In this document: positions 7,091-15,310 of the stretch, piece after piece
Numbering within the stretch: position 1 is the first letter of the stretch
How the letters are laid out: the number at the start of each line of letters is the position of its first letter
Assembly: GCF_937926365.1 (NCBI RefSeq)
Contig: NZ_CALAOH010000069.1
Coordinates: forward strand, 1-32,323
Direction of reading: 5' to 3'
Source: an uncultured Azohydromonas sp.
GTDB taxonomy: Bacteria; Pseudomonadota; Gammaproteobacteria; Burkholderiales; Burkholderiaceae_C
DNA length: 32,323 nucleotides
The notes under the pieces: model-generated
Told to the model about the DNA's origin: nothing
Database searches by the model: none
What the model saw: the letters and a program-made list of their open reading frames with translations, nothing else
Position numbers and translations under genes: made by a program

Positions 7091-9212
7091 CGCGCGCGCC
7101 CGGCGCGAGCGGCTGCTGGGCCTGCTGCCGCGCGTGATCGCCGAGCAGCCGGCGCACAGCCCGGTGGGCGTGTTGATCGGCCTGATGGCGCAGTCGCTGG
7201 CGACGCTGGACGAGGCGCTGGAGCGCACGCTGCGCGACCACTGGGTCGGCCTGGCCCGCGCCGAGACCGCCGCCGATGAGGCGCTGGCGCTGCTGGAGCG
7301 CCTGGGAGCCGGGCTGGGCCATCCCAAGCTCGACGGCGAGCCGCGCGAGGACTACCGGCTGCGCCTGATGCGCGCCGACCGGCTGCGCCAGGGCGCCACG
7401 GGCAAGCCGGTGCCGGTGCTGGCGGCGCTGTGGCCCGAGGCGCTGGCCGCGCTGGTGAGCGAGGCGCGCAACCGGCTGGCCGCGGAGCTGTCCGAGCTGG
7501 CCGAGCACGACGGCGAGGGGCAGGCGCTGGCCGTGCGCGACCAGTGGCAGCGGCTGGCCGGCCTGGACCCGGCGCTGCGCGAGGACCCCGCGGCGCTGGA
7601 CCTGCCCGCCGACACCCCCCGCGCGGCGCTGCCCGCGGCGGCGGCCGAGCGATGGCGGCAGGTGCTGTCGCGCCACTGGGAGCCGGTGCTGCGGCGGCAC
7701 TGGGAGACGCTGGCGCTGGAGCCGGATGCCCGCCCCTCCGGCGCCGATGCGCTGGGCCGCCTGGGCGGGCTGCTGGGGCTGGCGCGCATGGGCCGGCGCC
7801 ACCTGCGCGTCGTGGAGCAGGCTCAGCAAACGCAGCGGGAGAAGGTGACGGAGAGCTTCGAGGTCCGCGAGGACATGGAGGCCTTCAGGCGCCGCATCCG
7901 CCACACGGCCCGGGTGCTGGGGCAGGGCCTGACCAACCCGCAGGCCCTGCTGGAGCTGGCGCTGGTGGCCCTGGGCACCGAGCCCTGCGCGCGCCACCGC
8001 CTGGACCGCGACACGCTCATCGCGCATGGCGTGGCGCCGGGCACCACCGCCCGCTGCCCGGGCTGCCAGGGCGCGCCGGTGGAAACCTGTCCCAACGCCG
8101 CCGGGTGGCTGGTGGAAGCGCGCATCACCGACAACCCGCTGCGGCGGGTGTCGTGGTCGCCGCCGGCGGCGTGCCGCCCGGGCGACGCGCCCTTCCAGGT
8201 GCCCAGCGCCAGCCTCGTGACGGCGGTGCCGGAGCTGCGCGTGCAGGCGGTGGAGGGCCGCGTGAGCTACCCCTTCCTGCAGAACCGCGACACCGGGGAA
8301 ATCATGCTCTACGCCGGCGACCTGGAGCCCGGCGAGGTGCTGAGCGTGTGGCCGCAGGTGGAGCCGGAGGAGCAGGCCGTGTTCGACAGCCACGACGCCG
8401 TCAACGCCTACCCCTGGCAGCCGCAGTACCCCTCGGGCAGCGCGGTGGTGGTACGCCCGGACGGCAGCCTGCGCGACGTGAGCGACCGCATCTGCTTCCT
8501 CACCGGCACGCGCTTTCCCGAGGCCGACGTGGACCCGGAAGACCCCACCGCGCCACGCTATGCTGCGGAGGGCGCGGCCGAGGGCGTGCGCTTCGCCGAC
8601 GCGCTCAACCGCGGCGACAAGTTCGACGGCGCCGGGACCGTGTTCGCCGGGGCCGAGGGCGACGCCGGCGCGCACTTCGGCTCCAGCAGCCAGCGCGTGC
8701 GCACGCCGCGGCTGCGCCCGGGGCGCGACACCTGGGTCTATGACGCCTACACGCGCGACGAGGTCCGGGCCATCGTCGGCGACCACCCCGGCGAGCTGCT
8801 GGAGGAGGCGCCCGAGGCGGTGGTCGCCGGCGCGGCGGCGCTGGTGTTCGCCTGGTGGGTGCGTCCGCCGGCGCTGTTCCGCCTGAGCATCCCCAAGAAC
8901 GCGCACGTGCTGCGCGCCGATGAGCGCGGCGCGCTGGAGCTGGTGGCGCAGCTGGTGCGGAAGGCGCGCGCGGCGGGTGTCACGGCGCTGGTGGATTTTC
9001 CGGAGCCGCCGTGGCGCGAGGAGCACCCCATGGCCGACAGCCTGCGCATCGAACTGCGGCTGAAGCAGCGCGACACCCAGACGCTGGGCGCCGGCGCGCC
9101 GGCCTGGCTCAGCCGCGCCGGCCTGCAGGAGCGGCAGCGCCTGTCCGAGGGCGCGCCCGTCTTCCGCGGCGTCCACGACGCCACCCGCTTCGACAGCTCC
9201 AGCTACGACTAA
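7083..9212 (+). CDS. gpI-like tail/baseplate protein with long extension, set A
   Basis: This 709-residue protein starts at a GTG overlapping the gpJ stop by 8 bp. Residues about 8-125 resemble the phage tail gpI / tail-protein domain. They have RLLGLLPRVIAEQP at the start, helices, then ALLERLGAGLGHP and EDYRLRLMRADRLRQGATGKPVPVL, where a gpI usually carries its 'GT..gL...l' ending. The remaining 580 residues are unrecognised. They include a possible metal site (C302, CPGC at 325-328, C336) and a beta-rich section. gpI proteins are usually 180-300 residues, so this is a strongly extended form. It probably links wedge to fibre, since fibre genes follow. Translation stops at 9212 and the next gene begins after 26 bp. 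Confidence 0.6.
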   Translation: MADARARRERLLGLLPRVIAEQPAHSPVGVLIGLMAQSLATLDEALERTLRDHWVGLARAETAADEALALLERLGAGLGHPKLDGEPREDYRLRLMRADRLRQGATGKPVPVLAALWPEALAALVSEARNRLAAELSELAEHDGEGQALAVRDQWQRLAGLDPALREDPAALDLPADTPRAALPAAAAERWRQVLSRHWEPVLRRHWETLALEPDARPSGADALGRLGGLLGLARMGRRHLRVVEQAQQTQREKVTESFEVREDMEAFRRRIRHTARVLGQGLTNPQALLELALVALGTEPCARHRLDRDTLIAHGVAPGTTARCPGCQGAPVETCPNAAGWLVEARITDNPLRRVSWSPPAACRPGDAPFQVPSASLVTAVPELRVQAVEGRVSYPFLQNRDTGEIMLYAGDLEPGEVLSVWPQVEPEEQAVFDSHDAVNAYPWQPQYPSGSAVVVRPDGSLRDVSDRICFLTGTRFPEADVDPEDPTAPRYAAEGAAEGVRFADALNRGDKFDGAGTVFAGAEGDAGAHFGSSSQRVRTPRLRPGRDTWVYDAYTRDEVRAIVGDHPGELLEEAPEAVVAGAAALVFAWWVRPPALFRLSIPKNAHVLRADERGALELVAQLVRKARAAGVTALVDFPEPPWREEHPMADSLRIELRLKQRDTQTLGAGAPAWLSRAGLQERQRLSEGAPVFRGVHDATRFDSSSYD

Positions 9213-9238
9213 CCCATCCACGGAGAACTCCCACCACC

Positions 9239-9718
9239 ATGGCGATGCATGAAGCCCAAGGCCTGGGCGGCCGGTTGACCATCGAACTGCACGCGCCGGA
9301 CGGGCGCACGGTGCTGGCGCGCCGGCACGACAACCTGATCACCGCCACCGGCCAGACGCTGGTGGCGCGCCTGTTCACCGGCGAGGTGTCGGGCAAGCCG
9401 GAGCTGCACATCGCGGTGGGCGACAGCGCGGCGAAGGAAACGCTGCAGGACACCGCGCTGGGCCACCAGCTCGACGCGGCGGCGGCGGAGATTCCGCCCA
9501 TCGGCGCCATGACCGGCGACAACCCGCCGCGGGCGCGGGCCATCGTCAAGGCCAATTTCCCGGCGCTGACCAGCGGCCAGGACCAGACGCTGCGCGAGGC
9601 CGGGATTTTGGTGGTATTTCCCAACCGCGGCCCGCTGCTCTACAACCGGGTGACTTTTCCCGACATCACCCGGACCGCGAATCTCGAAATGACCCTGACC
9701 TGGGAGGTATTCTTCTGA
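9239..9718 (+). CDS. beta-rich tail-fibre-associated protein
   Basis: The ATG at 9239 follows a ribosome binding site (GGAGAA, about 9222-9227) and gives 159 residues. A longer in-frame reading would begin inside the previous gene and is not credible. The protein is mostly beta strand, with an early HDNLITATGQTLVARLFTG motif. That motif is common in small structural proteins beside phage fibre genes. The ending (RTANLEMTLTWEVFF) is hydrophobic. Its stop overlaps the next ATG by one base (TGATG, 9716-9720), so the fibre that follows is probably coupled to it. It may be a fibre adaptor or short fibre. G+C falls in the last part of the gene toward the fibre. Confidence 0.62.
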   Translation: MAMHEAQGLGGRLTIELHAPDGRTVLARRHDNLITATGQTLVARLFTGEVSGKPELHIAVGDSAAKETLQDTALGHQLDAAAAEIPPIGAMTGDNPPRARAIVKANFPALTSGQDQTLREAGILVVFPNRGPLLYNRVTFPDITRTANLEMTLTWEVFF

Positions 9719-11016
9719 TGGCCGCCGAACCTTACGTCAGCAAGCAGCCGGGGGATATCATCCGCGCCGGCGACTGGAATGACATGCAAAGCAAGGCCCG
9801 CGATGAAATTCGCGGCCATACCCATACCGGCGATGCCGACGGCAAGCGCATTCCGCGCGCCGGCATCGAGCCCGGGGCGGTTGACGGCAGCCTGATCAAC
9901 ACGGCGGCCGAGGTGACGGTCAAATCGCTGACCACCACGGACCTTCGTGTCAACGGCAAGGCCATACTCGGTGACATTGCCGACCTGCTGGGCACCGTCA
10001 AGAGTTTGGGCAACGACAAGCTCAACCGCGCCGGCGATACCGTCAAGGGCTCGCTGACCATTTCGCAGGACCTGGCGGTGGGCAATGCGCTCACGGTCGC
10101 CGGGGCCTCGACCTTCAAGAACCTGGTCACGGTGTCGGATTTGAAGTCGAATGCCGGACTGAAAGCCACGGGCAGCGTGGAAGGCGGCAACGGTTCGGTG
10201 CGCATCGGCCTGGACGAAGGCGGCTCGGGGGTACGCTGCATCAGTTTCCTGCGCGATGCGAAGGACGAGGCCAATGCCGGCAAGATCAGTTACCGGGGCG
10301 GTTTCGGCAGCGACACGCTCAATATCGTGGGCGCGGGCGTCAACGGTTCGAACCGGGTGGTGCGCATCTACGACAACCTCATCGTCGGCTCCAAGCTCAC
10401 CATCAGCGACATGCCCGATGTCGTGGCCTCGATCAGGGCCTTGGAAAACTCCCGGGTGAACCGCACGGGTGACACCATTTCCGGCTCCCTGACCGTGCAG
10501 CAGAACCTGAGCGTCAGCGGCGCGATACAGACGGGCGGCATTTTGTCCTCGCCCTCGGGGCTGCGTTTCGACGGCGACCGCAATACCCACATCGACTGCG
10601 ACGGCTCGCTCTACCGCTACAAAGGCCAGGTTTACCTGACCTGTGATGACAATATCTACCTTCGTGACTATGTCCGGAACAAGTACATTCACATGGACGT
10701 GGCCAACACGAAAATCAATTATTCTTCCGACGAGCGGCTGAAAAAAGATTTCAGGGGCCTCACCGGCAGCCTTTCCAGGCTGTTGAGCCTGGAGGGGCTG
10801 CATTTTCGCTGGAAGGACGACGACCATGGCCGCGAGCAGGTCGGCTTCGTCGCCCAGAACGTGCGGCAGCGGTTTCCGGAGCTGGTGGACACCGGGCCGG
10901 ATGGCATGCTGTCGGTGCATTACACCGGCTTCATTCCCTTCCTGGTCGAGGCGCTGAAGGAGCAGCAGGCGCAAATCCAGTCCCTGCGCGCGGCGCTGGC
11001 AAAACAAGGAGCGTGA
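9718..11016 (+). CDS. tail fibre with C-terminal S74 intramolecular chaperone domain
   Basis: This 432-residue protein begins with an attachment-like segment (SKQPGDIIRAGDWNDMQ, then HTHTGDADGKRI). Two copies of a fibre repeat of about 38 residues follow (near 91-129 and 236-273). Both contain NR.GDT..GSLT and a helix-to-strand pattern. Residues about 334-432 form a peptidase S74 domain: NYSSDERLKKDF with the expected Ser337-Lys342 spacing, then LHFRWKDD, QVGFVAQNVRQRFPELV, VHYTGFIPFLVEALKEQQ and a terminal coiled coil. In this family the domain drives trimerisation of the fibre and then cuts itself off. The gene is less GC-rich than its neighbours: 10621-10740 counts 56 G+C in 120 bases (47%). 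That suggests separate acquisition. It is a likely receptor-recognition protein of set A. Confidence 0.88.
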   Translation: MAAEPYVSKQPGDIIRAGDWNDMQSKARDEIRGHTHTGDADGKRIPRAGIEPGAVDGSLINTAAEVTVKSLTTTDLRVNGKAILGDIADLLGTVKSLGNDKLNRAGDTVKGSLTISQDLAVGNALTVAGASTFKNLVTVSDLKSNAGLKATGSVEGGNGSVRIGLDEGGSGVRCISFLRDAKDEANAGKISYRGGFGSDTLNIVGAGVNGSNRVVRIYDNLIVGSKLTISDMPDVVASIRALENSRVNRTGDTISGSLTVQQNLSVSGAIQTGGILSSPSGLRFDGDRNTHIDCDGSLYRYKGQVYLTCDDNIYLRDYVRNKYIHMDVANTKINYSSDERLKKDFRGLTGSLSRLLSLEGLHFRWKDDDHGREQVGFVAQNVRQRFPELVDTGPDGMLSVHYTGFIPFLVEALKEQQAQIQSLRAALAKQGA

Positions 11017-11060
11017 TGCCGTTCGGGTCGCGCATCGTGGCAGTCCATTTTTAGAGTCCC

Positions 11061-11252
11061 ATGCAGCAACAAATTGAACAGCGCCTTGCCCAATTGCGCG
11101 AGGAATTCAGTGCCGGCCAGAACGTGCTGGTGGAAATCGAGAATCGCCGGGCCGAGGTGCAGCAGACGCTGCTGCGCATCGGGGGCGCCATCCAGGTGCT
11201 GGAGGAACTGCTGAAGGAGCGGCAGGGCGGTGCGGGCGGTGCGGCTGGGTAA
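11061..11252 (+). CDS. small coiled-coil protein downstream of the fibre
   Basis: This 63-residue protein, starting at the ATG at 11061, is nearly one long heptad-like helix (residues 2-54, for example QQIEQRLAQLREEF and VQQTLLRIGGAIQVLEELL). A Gly/Ala tail ends it. A gap of 44 bp separates it from the fibre stop at 11016. The function is unknown. It is similar in position to small fibre-assembly or chaperone-like proteins, but the sequence shows only a coiled coil. Composition and frame use fit a real gene. Confidence 0.6.
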   Translation: MQQQIEQRLAQLREEFSAGQNVLVEIENRRAEVQQTLLRIGGAIQVLEELLKERQGGAGGAAG

Positions 11253-11261
11253 CGCGCCGCC

Positions 11262-12827
11262 ATGGCTGCCGCACCAACGCTGCTGACCGCCGACGGCCAG
11301 GACCCGGGCAGCCACGCCGTGGCCGTGGCTGGCGACGGGCTGGAACTGCTGCTGCGCATCGGTGCGGGCCAGGAGCTCGATGCCGGCGCCACGCTGCGCC
11401 TGGTGCCGGCGCCGGGCAGCGGCGTGCCGGTGGCCGAGGAGGCGCTGGCCGCGGTGGTCGCCAGCAACGCCGGCGGCGCGCCCGACGGCGTGAAGGACGT
11501 GTCGTGGATAAGCGCGGACTGGGGCGCGGAGCGTCCGCTGTGCTGTCTCACCGTCGCGCTGCCCGCGGGCAAGGCCGCCGGCAAGGCGCGGGTGAAGGTG
11601 CACAGCGGCGGTGTGTGGCTGCCGCTCATGCCCGCCGACATCATCGACACGGGCAGCGCGCAGCGCTTCGTGCCCGTCATGGCCAGCAAGGTGATGGTCG
11701 AGCTGATCGCGGCGGACGAGAAGTTCCCAGGGCTGTGGAAGCCCGCCCCGGCCCCCGTGGCGTCGGTGGAGGCGAGGGCCGCCACGCTGCCAGGCGACCT
11801 CAGCCTGGCGGTGGCGGGGCAGGCGCCCTTCTTCCGCTGGACAGGGCTGCTGCCCGGCGCCGGCCTGCGGGTGGACGGCCTGGCCGCCGCGGTCAACCCG
11901 GTGCTGGCATCGGGCACGGACAACGCGGTGCGGCTCACGCTCAAGGCGGGCACGGCGGGGCAGCTGCGGCTGCCGTTCCAGCCGGCCGTGCTGCACGTAC
12001 TGCGTTTTCCGGCGCTGACGCTGCCGCTGGGCTGGGCGGGCACCGGCCAGGCCGTGGGCCAGCAGGTGCTCGGCCTGGGCAAGGCGGGCGCGCAGATCGC
12101 GGAGCTGGTGTTCGACCTGGCGCCGCGGCTGCCCCCGGTGAAGCTGCTGGGCGCGGACGGGGCGCCGACCTGGGGCGCGGCCCGCTATGCCTGCGCCCTG
12201 GACGGCGTGGCGCAGGGTTTCGGCCTGGACGAGGTGCCGGCGCCGGTGATCGGGGTGGACCTGCCTCTGCGTCCGCGCGGCCGGATGCTGTCGGGCAGCG
12301 TGGCGCTGCATCCGGACCTCAACGGGCGGCCGGCGCCGCGGCCCTATGGCGGCGCGGTGCTGCCCATCGAGTGGCCGGCCGGCGCCGATCCGCGCGGTCC
12401 GGACGGCTGGCTGTCGCTGGACTTCCCTCGGCCGTTGCAGCTGCCCGATGCGGCGTGGTGGGTGGTGCTGAGCCTGGGCGAGGGCGAGGCGCTGTGGGCG
12501 CTGGGCGATGCGCCGCCCGCGCCGGCCGCCGGCTGCATGTACCGCCAGGGCGAGGCGCAGTGGCTGCCGGTGATGCCGGAAGGCGAGCGCTGGGCACTGG
12601 CGCGGCTGCGCCTGCTGGCGCCGGACGTCACGCCGGTGTTCAACCTGAGCGCCCGCCGTGGCGCGCAGGTGGTGAGCCTGTGGCCCGATGACGCGGGCCA
12701 CGTGCGCGCGGATGCCGAGGCGCTGCGCGTCCTCAACCGCGACGGCGGCGCGGAGCTGGTGCTTCGGGCCGAGGCGTCTTGCGCCGGCCGGCTCGACCTG
12801 AGCCGGCTGCGCCTGGCCTGCAGGTGA
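11262..12827 (+). CDS. unrecognised 521-residue CIS-cluster protein
   Basis: This protein is 521 residues long and I do not recognise a family. It has Gly/Ala/Pro-rich beta-type segments throughout. It shows no signal peptide and no obvious transmembrane helix. Trp residues and repeated short strands (for example LDVPLRPRGRMLSGSVALHP-like stretches near 330-345) suggest a beta-sandwich or fibre-like receptor-binding protein. It starts 9 bp after the small coiled-coil gene and is followed after 4 bp by another unknown. The position after the fibre points to a fibre, decoration or baseplate accessory role. That is inference only. Confidence 0.55.
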   Translation: MAAAPTLLTADGQDPGSHAVAVAGDGLELLLRIGAGQELDAGATLRLVPAPGSGVPVAEEALAAVVASNAGGAPDGVKDVSWISADWGAERPLCCLTVALPAGKAAGKARVKVHSGGVWLPLMPADIIDTGSAQRFVPVMASKVMVELIAADEKFPGLWKPAPAPVASVEARAATLPGDLSLAVAGQAPFFRWTGLLPGAGLRVDGLAAAVNPVLASGTDNAVRLTLKAGTAGQLRLPFQPAVLHVLRFPALTLPLGWAGTGQAVGQQVLGLGKAGAQIAELVFDLAPRLPPVKLLGADGAPTWGAARYACALDGVAQGFGLDEVPAPVIGVDLPLRPRGRMLSGSVALHPDLNGRPAPRPYGGAVLPIEWPAGADPRGPDGWLSLDFPRPLQLPDAAWWVVLSLGEGEALWALGDAPPAPAAGCMYRQGEAQWLPVMPEGERWALARLRLLAPDVTPVFNLSARRGAQVVSLWPDDAGHVRADAEALRVLNRDGGAELVLRAEASCAGRLDLSRLRLACR

Positions 12828-12831
12828 ATCG

Positions 12832-13641
12832 ATGCTGAGCGAACTGGAATCCTGGCTGGCCGCGGTCCTGGGCCGTGGCCTGCCCGCCAACACGGCGGTA
12901 TCCGCGGGGCCGGTGGCCGCTGCCGCCACCGCCGCGGGCGTGAACGTCTGCGCCGGCGGGCTGGCGCTGCTGCCAGTGGCGGCGGTGGAGGAGGCGCAGG
13001 CGCGCTCGCGCGAGCCCGCCTTCGCGCAATCCACCGTCCGCTTCAATGGCGACGGCCAGACCACGCGCTTCGCGCTGGCCGGCGATGAGTTGGCGGAGGT
13101 GCGGCTGGCGGCGGAAGCGGGAGCCCCGGTGGGCCGTCTGGCCAGGCTGGGCGACCAGTGCTGGCACGAGAACGGGCAGTTGAGCTTCCTGCGTGCACCG
13201 CAGGCGCCCGTGGCGGCGGTGCTGCGCGGCGTGCCGGCGGCCGGCTATCGGCAGGCGGTGCCCGCCTCGCTGGCGCTGGGTTTCACTTTCCAGGGCCCGC
13301 GGCCGGCGGAGGTGGACGGCTGGTGCGCGGCGGCGCTGGCCGCCGTGCTGTGGGCCTTCGCGGAAAGCGACTACGTGGAGCTGGCCGAGGTGGCGGCGCT
13401 GGGTTTCAGCTTGCGCCTGCTGCATCCGCGGGCGGAGCTGCAAACCATCACCCGCGACGCGGCCGGGCCCGACGACGCCCGGCAGGCGCGCACACGCATG
13501 ACGCTGGGGCTCAGCGGGGAATTGGAATTCAACCTGGCGCTGGGGACGGCGGAGGCGCCGCAGCTGATCCGGCGCATCCTGGGGACGCTGCAGGCGAGGC
13601 GGGAAAGTAAAGAGGAGTTTGGTGTGCCGGATGGCGAATGA
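12832..13641 (+). CDS. unrecognised 269-residue protein ending operon A
   Basis: This 269-residue protein begins at an ATG four bases after the previous stop. It starts with LSELESWLAAVLGRGLP, a short amphipathic helix. Beta strands and short helices with Ala/Gly follow, then about residues 195-250 (GFSLRLLHPRAELQTITRDA, RMTLGLSGELEFNLALG) and a short basic-acidic tail. An N-terminal helix followed by beta strands recalls P2 gpU-like or Pvc16-type terminator proteins, but the match is too weak to name it. It is the last gene of region A; G+C falls immediately after its stop. Confidence 0.5.
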   Translation: MLSELESWLAAVLGRGLPANTAVSAGPVAAAATAAGVNVCAGGLALLPVAAVEEAQARSREPAFAQSTVRFNGDGQTTRFALAGDELAEVRLAAEAGAPVGRLARLGDQCWHENGQLSFLRAPQAPVAAVLRGVPAAGYRQAVPASLALGFTFQGPRPAEVDGWCAAALAAVLWAFAESDYVELAEVAALGFSLRLLHPRAELQTITRDAAGPDDARQARTRMTLGLSGELEFNLALGTAEAPQLIRRILGTLQARRESKEEFGVPDGE

Positions 13642-14030
13642 CGGGGGAATACTGCGGATCGGACGGAATTCCACTTGATTTTCATTCCTCCCGACCCCGT
13701 TCGGGTTCAGGACGAACGGAATGCGGGCTCGTGAATCTCATGGAACCCGTGTTGCTGGGAGCCGCATGGCCTGCCAGGAAAATTTGCCACATCAATTTGC
13801 TCAACTACTTGAACCCTGGTGTGCCATGAGGCATGAGGGGATGCCCGTGCTGCGTGCATCCTGGTCAGCATGCTTGCGGCCGAGCGGCGAGGCTCGCTGT
13901 TGTTCGGCAGGGTACAAGGGTGTTCTGTGCGTGAGCAATTTCACATGCCGGAGGTGATTGACGCCTCCAGGGCAGGGTGCTTGGGCTGACTTTCAAATAC
14001 GCTTGCAAGCGAAACCGAAGCCCTGAGGAC
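13642..14030. other. gene-free, AT-richer junction after operon A
   Basis: The 389 bases after operon A show no gene I can support. They hold the REP-like palindrome at 13697-13719 and a nested hairpin at 13879-13908, whose arms are GCCGA and TCGGC with inner CGAGC/GCTCG. No clear intrinsic terminator with a T-run is seen. Base composition changes here from the GC-rich cluster to the AT-richer central island. Confidence 0.6.
13697..13719. repeat. REP-like palindrome, short form
   Basis: Inverted arms CCGTTCG and CGAACGG are perfect and flank a 9-base loop (ggttcagga). On the opposite strand it reads CCGTTCGTCCTGA..., a short form of the element at 29222-29259. In both copies the motif is followed by AAT. 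It lies 55 bases after the last gene of operon A, where it may affect transcript ends or stability. Confidence 0.75.
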
Positions 14031-14267
14031 ATGACCGTGGAAATATATAGAAAGTTCACCGTTGTCTTCATTACCCCGGACGGCGCGACCAACTCGCTTC
14101 GAATTGAGCTGACCAGCAATTGCAGTGCGCTTGCCAAGGACAAGACGCTTGATGCCTTGCTCGCTGAGGCATTGAATCGCTGGGAGAGCGCGGCTGGTGT
14201 CAGGATCATAGATATGCCGCAACAAGCATCCGCGGAACAAGCGACTTTGCCTGAAGCAGTGGAGTAA
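14031..14267 (+). CDS. orphan 78-residue protein in the central island
   Basis: The ATG at 14031 has a nearby GAGG (14025-14028). A longer GTG start at 13977 is possible but less likely. The 78-residue protein starts with a beta-like segment (EIYRKFTVVFITPDGATNSLRIEL). A helix follows (about 38-52, TLDALLAEALNRWESAAG), then a Gln/Ala-rich tail. No family is recognised. Codon use is less GC-biased than in the CIS operons (line 14041-14100 counts 29 G+C in 60). It converges with the gene at 14328-14924. Confidence 0.5.
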   Translation: MTVEIYRKFTVVFITPDGATNSLRIELTSNCSALAKDKTLDALLAEALNRWESAAGVRIIDMPQQASAEQATLPEAVE

Positions 14268-14327
14268 TACGGGTTCCAGTTGAACTGACCAGCCTTGAAG
14301 TGTTTTCCGGGTGTGCCGGCGGTTGTG

Positions 14328-14924
14328 TCACGGCTCAGAAAAATCAGGGTGGCGCGTGGGACCGGATTTTGCCAGCTCCAGAATACGCATCGCATTACGG
14401 CGCGCGTCCCCTCTGCAGCCGTTGACGACTTGTGTGGCCATGTCCAGGATTTGTTTTTTCAGCGCATGGTCAGGCTTTATGAAGCCCTGGTCCATTTCAT
14501 ACAGAAGAATGCCCGTCGCCATGTTGAGGGCATAAGAATCCTTGATGGGAGTCTTCATGATGGCCAGCATGAGGGCTTCGTTTGACGATATGAGCCCCCT
14601 GCTCAAATCGCTCACCGCTTTCAGCATGGAAAACAGATCGCCGTCACCCTTGTTCAGTTGTTCAAGGCGTGCGGCAATCAGGCTTATGCATTCCTGGCGC
14701 AGTTCCTTGCTCTTGTTGGCCACTTCAACCAGCATGGTGGCGGCTTCCACGCTCATGGATTCATTCTGATCGAACAGTTTGGCTTTCCAGTGATCAAATT
14801 TATCTTGCGTGTCCGCGAATATCAGCATGTCTGCGCCTACGGGTAAAAGTTCTGGGCTGCCCCCAGCTTGGGTGAGGAAGCTTGCTTGCGCATGGCGACG
14901 CAGCGTGGTCAGAGCCTTCGCCAT
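14328..14924 (-). CDS. orphan helical protein in the central island
   Basis: The ATG at 14924 gives 198 residues; a GTG at 14954 would add ten. Neither start has a strong ribosome binding site. The protein is all-helical in appearance, with several helices of 15-20 residues separated by short loops (about residues 49-186). Examples are SVEAATMLVEVANKSKELR, SMLKAVSDLSRGLISSNEAL and NAMRILELAKSG. HEAT-like or other helical repeats are possible but not shown. It lies between two CIS operons on AT-richer DNA and points toward the 78-residue gene, with 60 bp between stops. It may be a passenger gene or a regulator. I cannot assign a role. Confidence 0.6.
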   Translation of the reverse strand: MAKALTTLRRHAQASFLTQAGGSPELLPVGADMLIFADTQDKFDHWKAKLFDQNESMSVEAATMLVEVANKSKELRQECISLIAARLEQLNKGDGDLFSMLKAVSDLSRGLISSNEALMLAIMKTPIKDSYALNMATGILLYEMDQGFIKPDHALKKQILDMATQVVNGCRGDARRNAMRILELAKSGPTRHPDFSEP

Positions 14925-15095
14925 ACATCTGCCCTGGGTCACGCAGCACACCACCAGGCTGGAAAAGGAAGTTTTTAGCGTCCTTCGCTGGAAACAAGCT
15001 TGAGCCGTGGCCTGAACCCGCCTGAGTTTGCCGCCGTGCGTGAATTACTGCACGTTCCGGCGGCTCGCCGTACATGGCGGTGGCTCAGGTCGTAC

Positions 15096-15120
15096 GCCGA
15101 TGCGTATGGGAAACATCGGC
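15096..15120. repeat. 7-bp hairpin in the central gap
   Basis: Perfect inverted arms GCCGATG (15096-15102) and CATCGGC (15114-15120) flank an 11-base loop. No T-run follows on either strand, so it is not a standard intrinsic terminator. It may be an RNA element or binding palindrome. Confidence 0.6.
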
Positions 15121-15251
15121 TCCCGGCATCGAACCTGGCATCAAGTCGCTGAGCACGCTCCCGCTGCGGTTTGTTTTCTTGTGGCGCGTGGTGTCATGTC
15201 GCTCCGCAACGGGCATGCATCCGTCATCAGACTGTGCTCTCACGGCGCAAG

Positions 15252-15310
15252 GTCCCGGTTGCCGCAGATTTCCAGCCCGTGTCGTCGAGGCTCGTTGCGG
15301 CAGCCGGGAC
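15252..15310. repeat. 15-bp inverted repeat / large hairpin in the central gap
   Basis: Arms at 15252-15266 (GTCCCGGTTGCCGCA) and 15296-15310 (TGCGGCAGCCGGGAC) pair at 14 of 15 positions. The one mismatch is a possible G-U wobble in RNA. The loop is 29 bases and contains a further AGCC/GGCT pair. No T-run follows on either strand. It could be a structured RNA, a palindromic repeat or the remains of a mobile-element end. Confidence 0.7.

Noticed and set aside
15120..15140. GGCATCGAACC string resembling a tRNA T-loop
   Set aside because: No acceptor stem, D-arm or anticodon arm could be placed around it.
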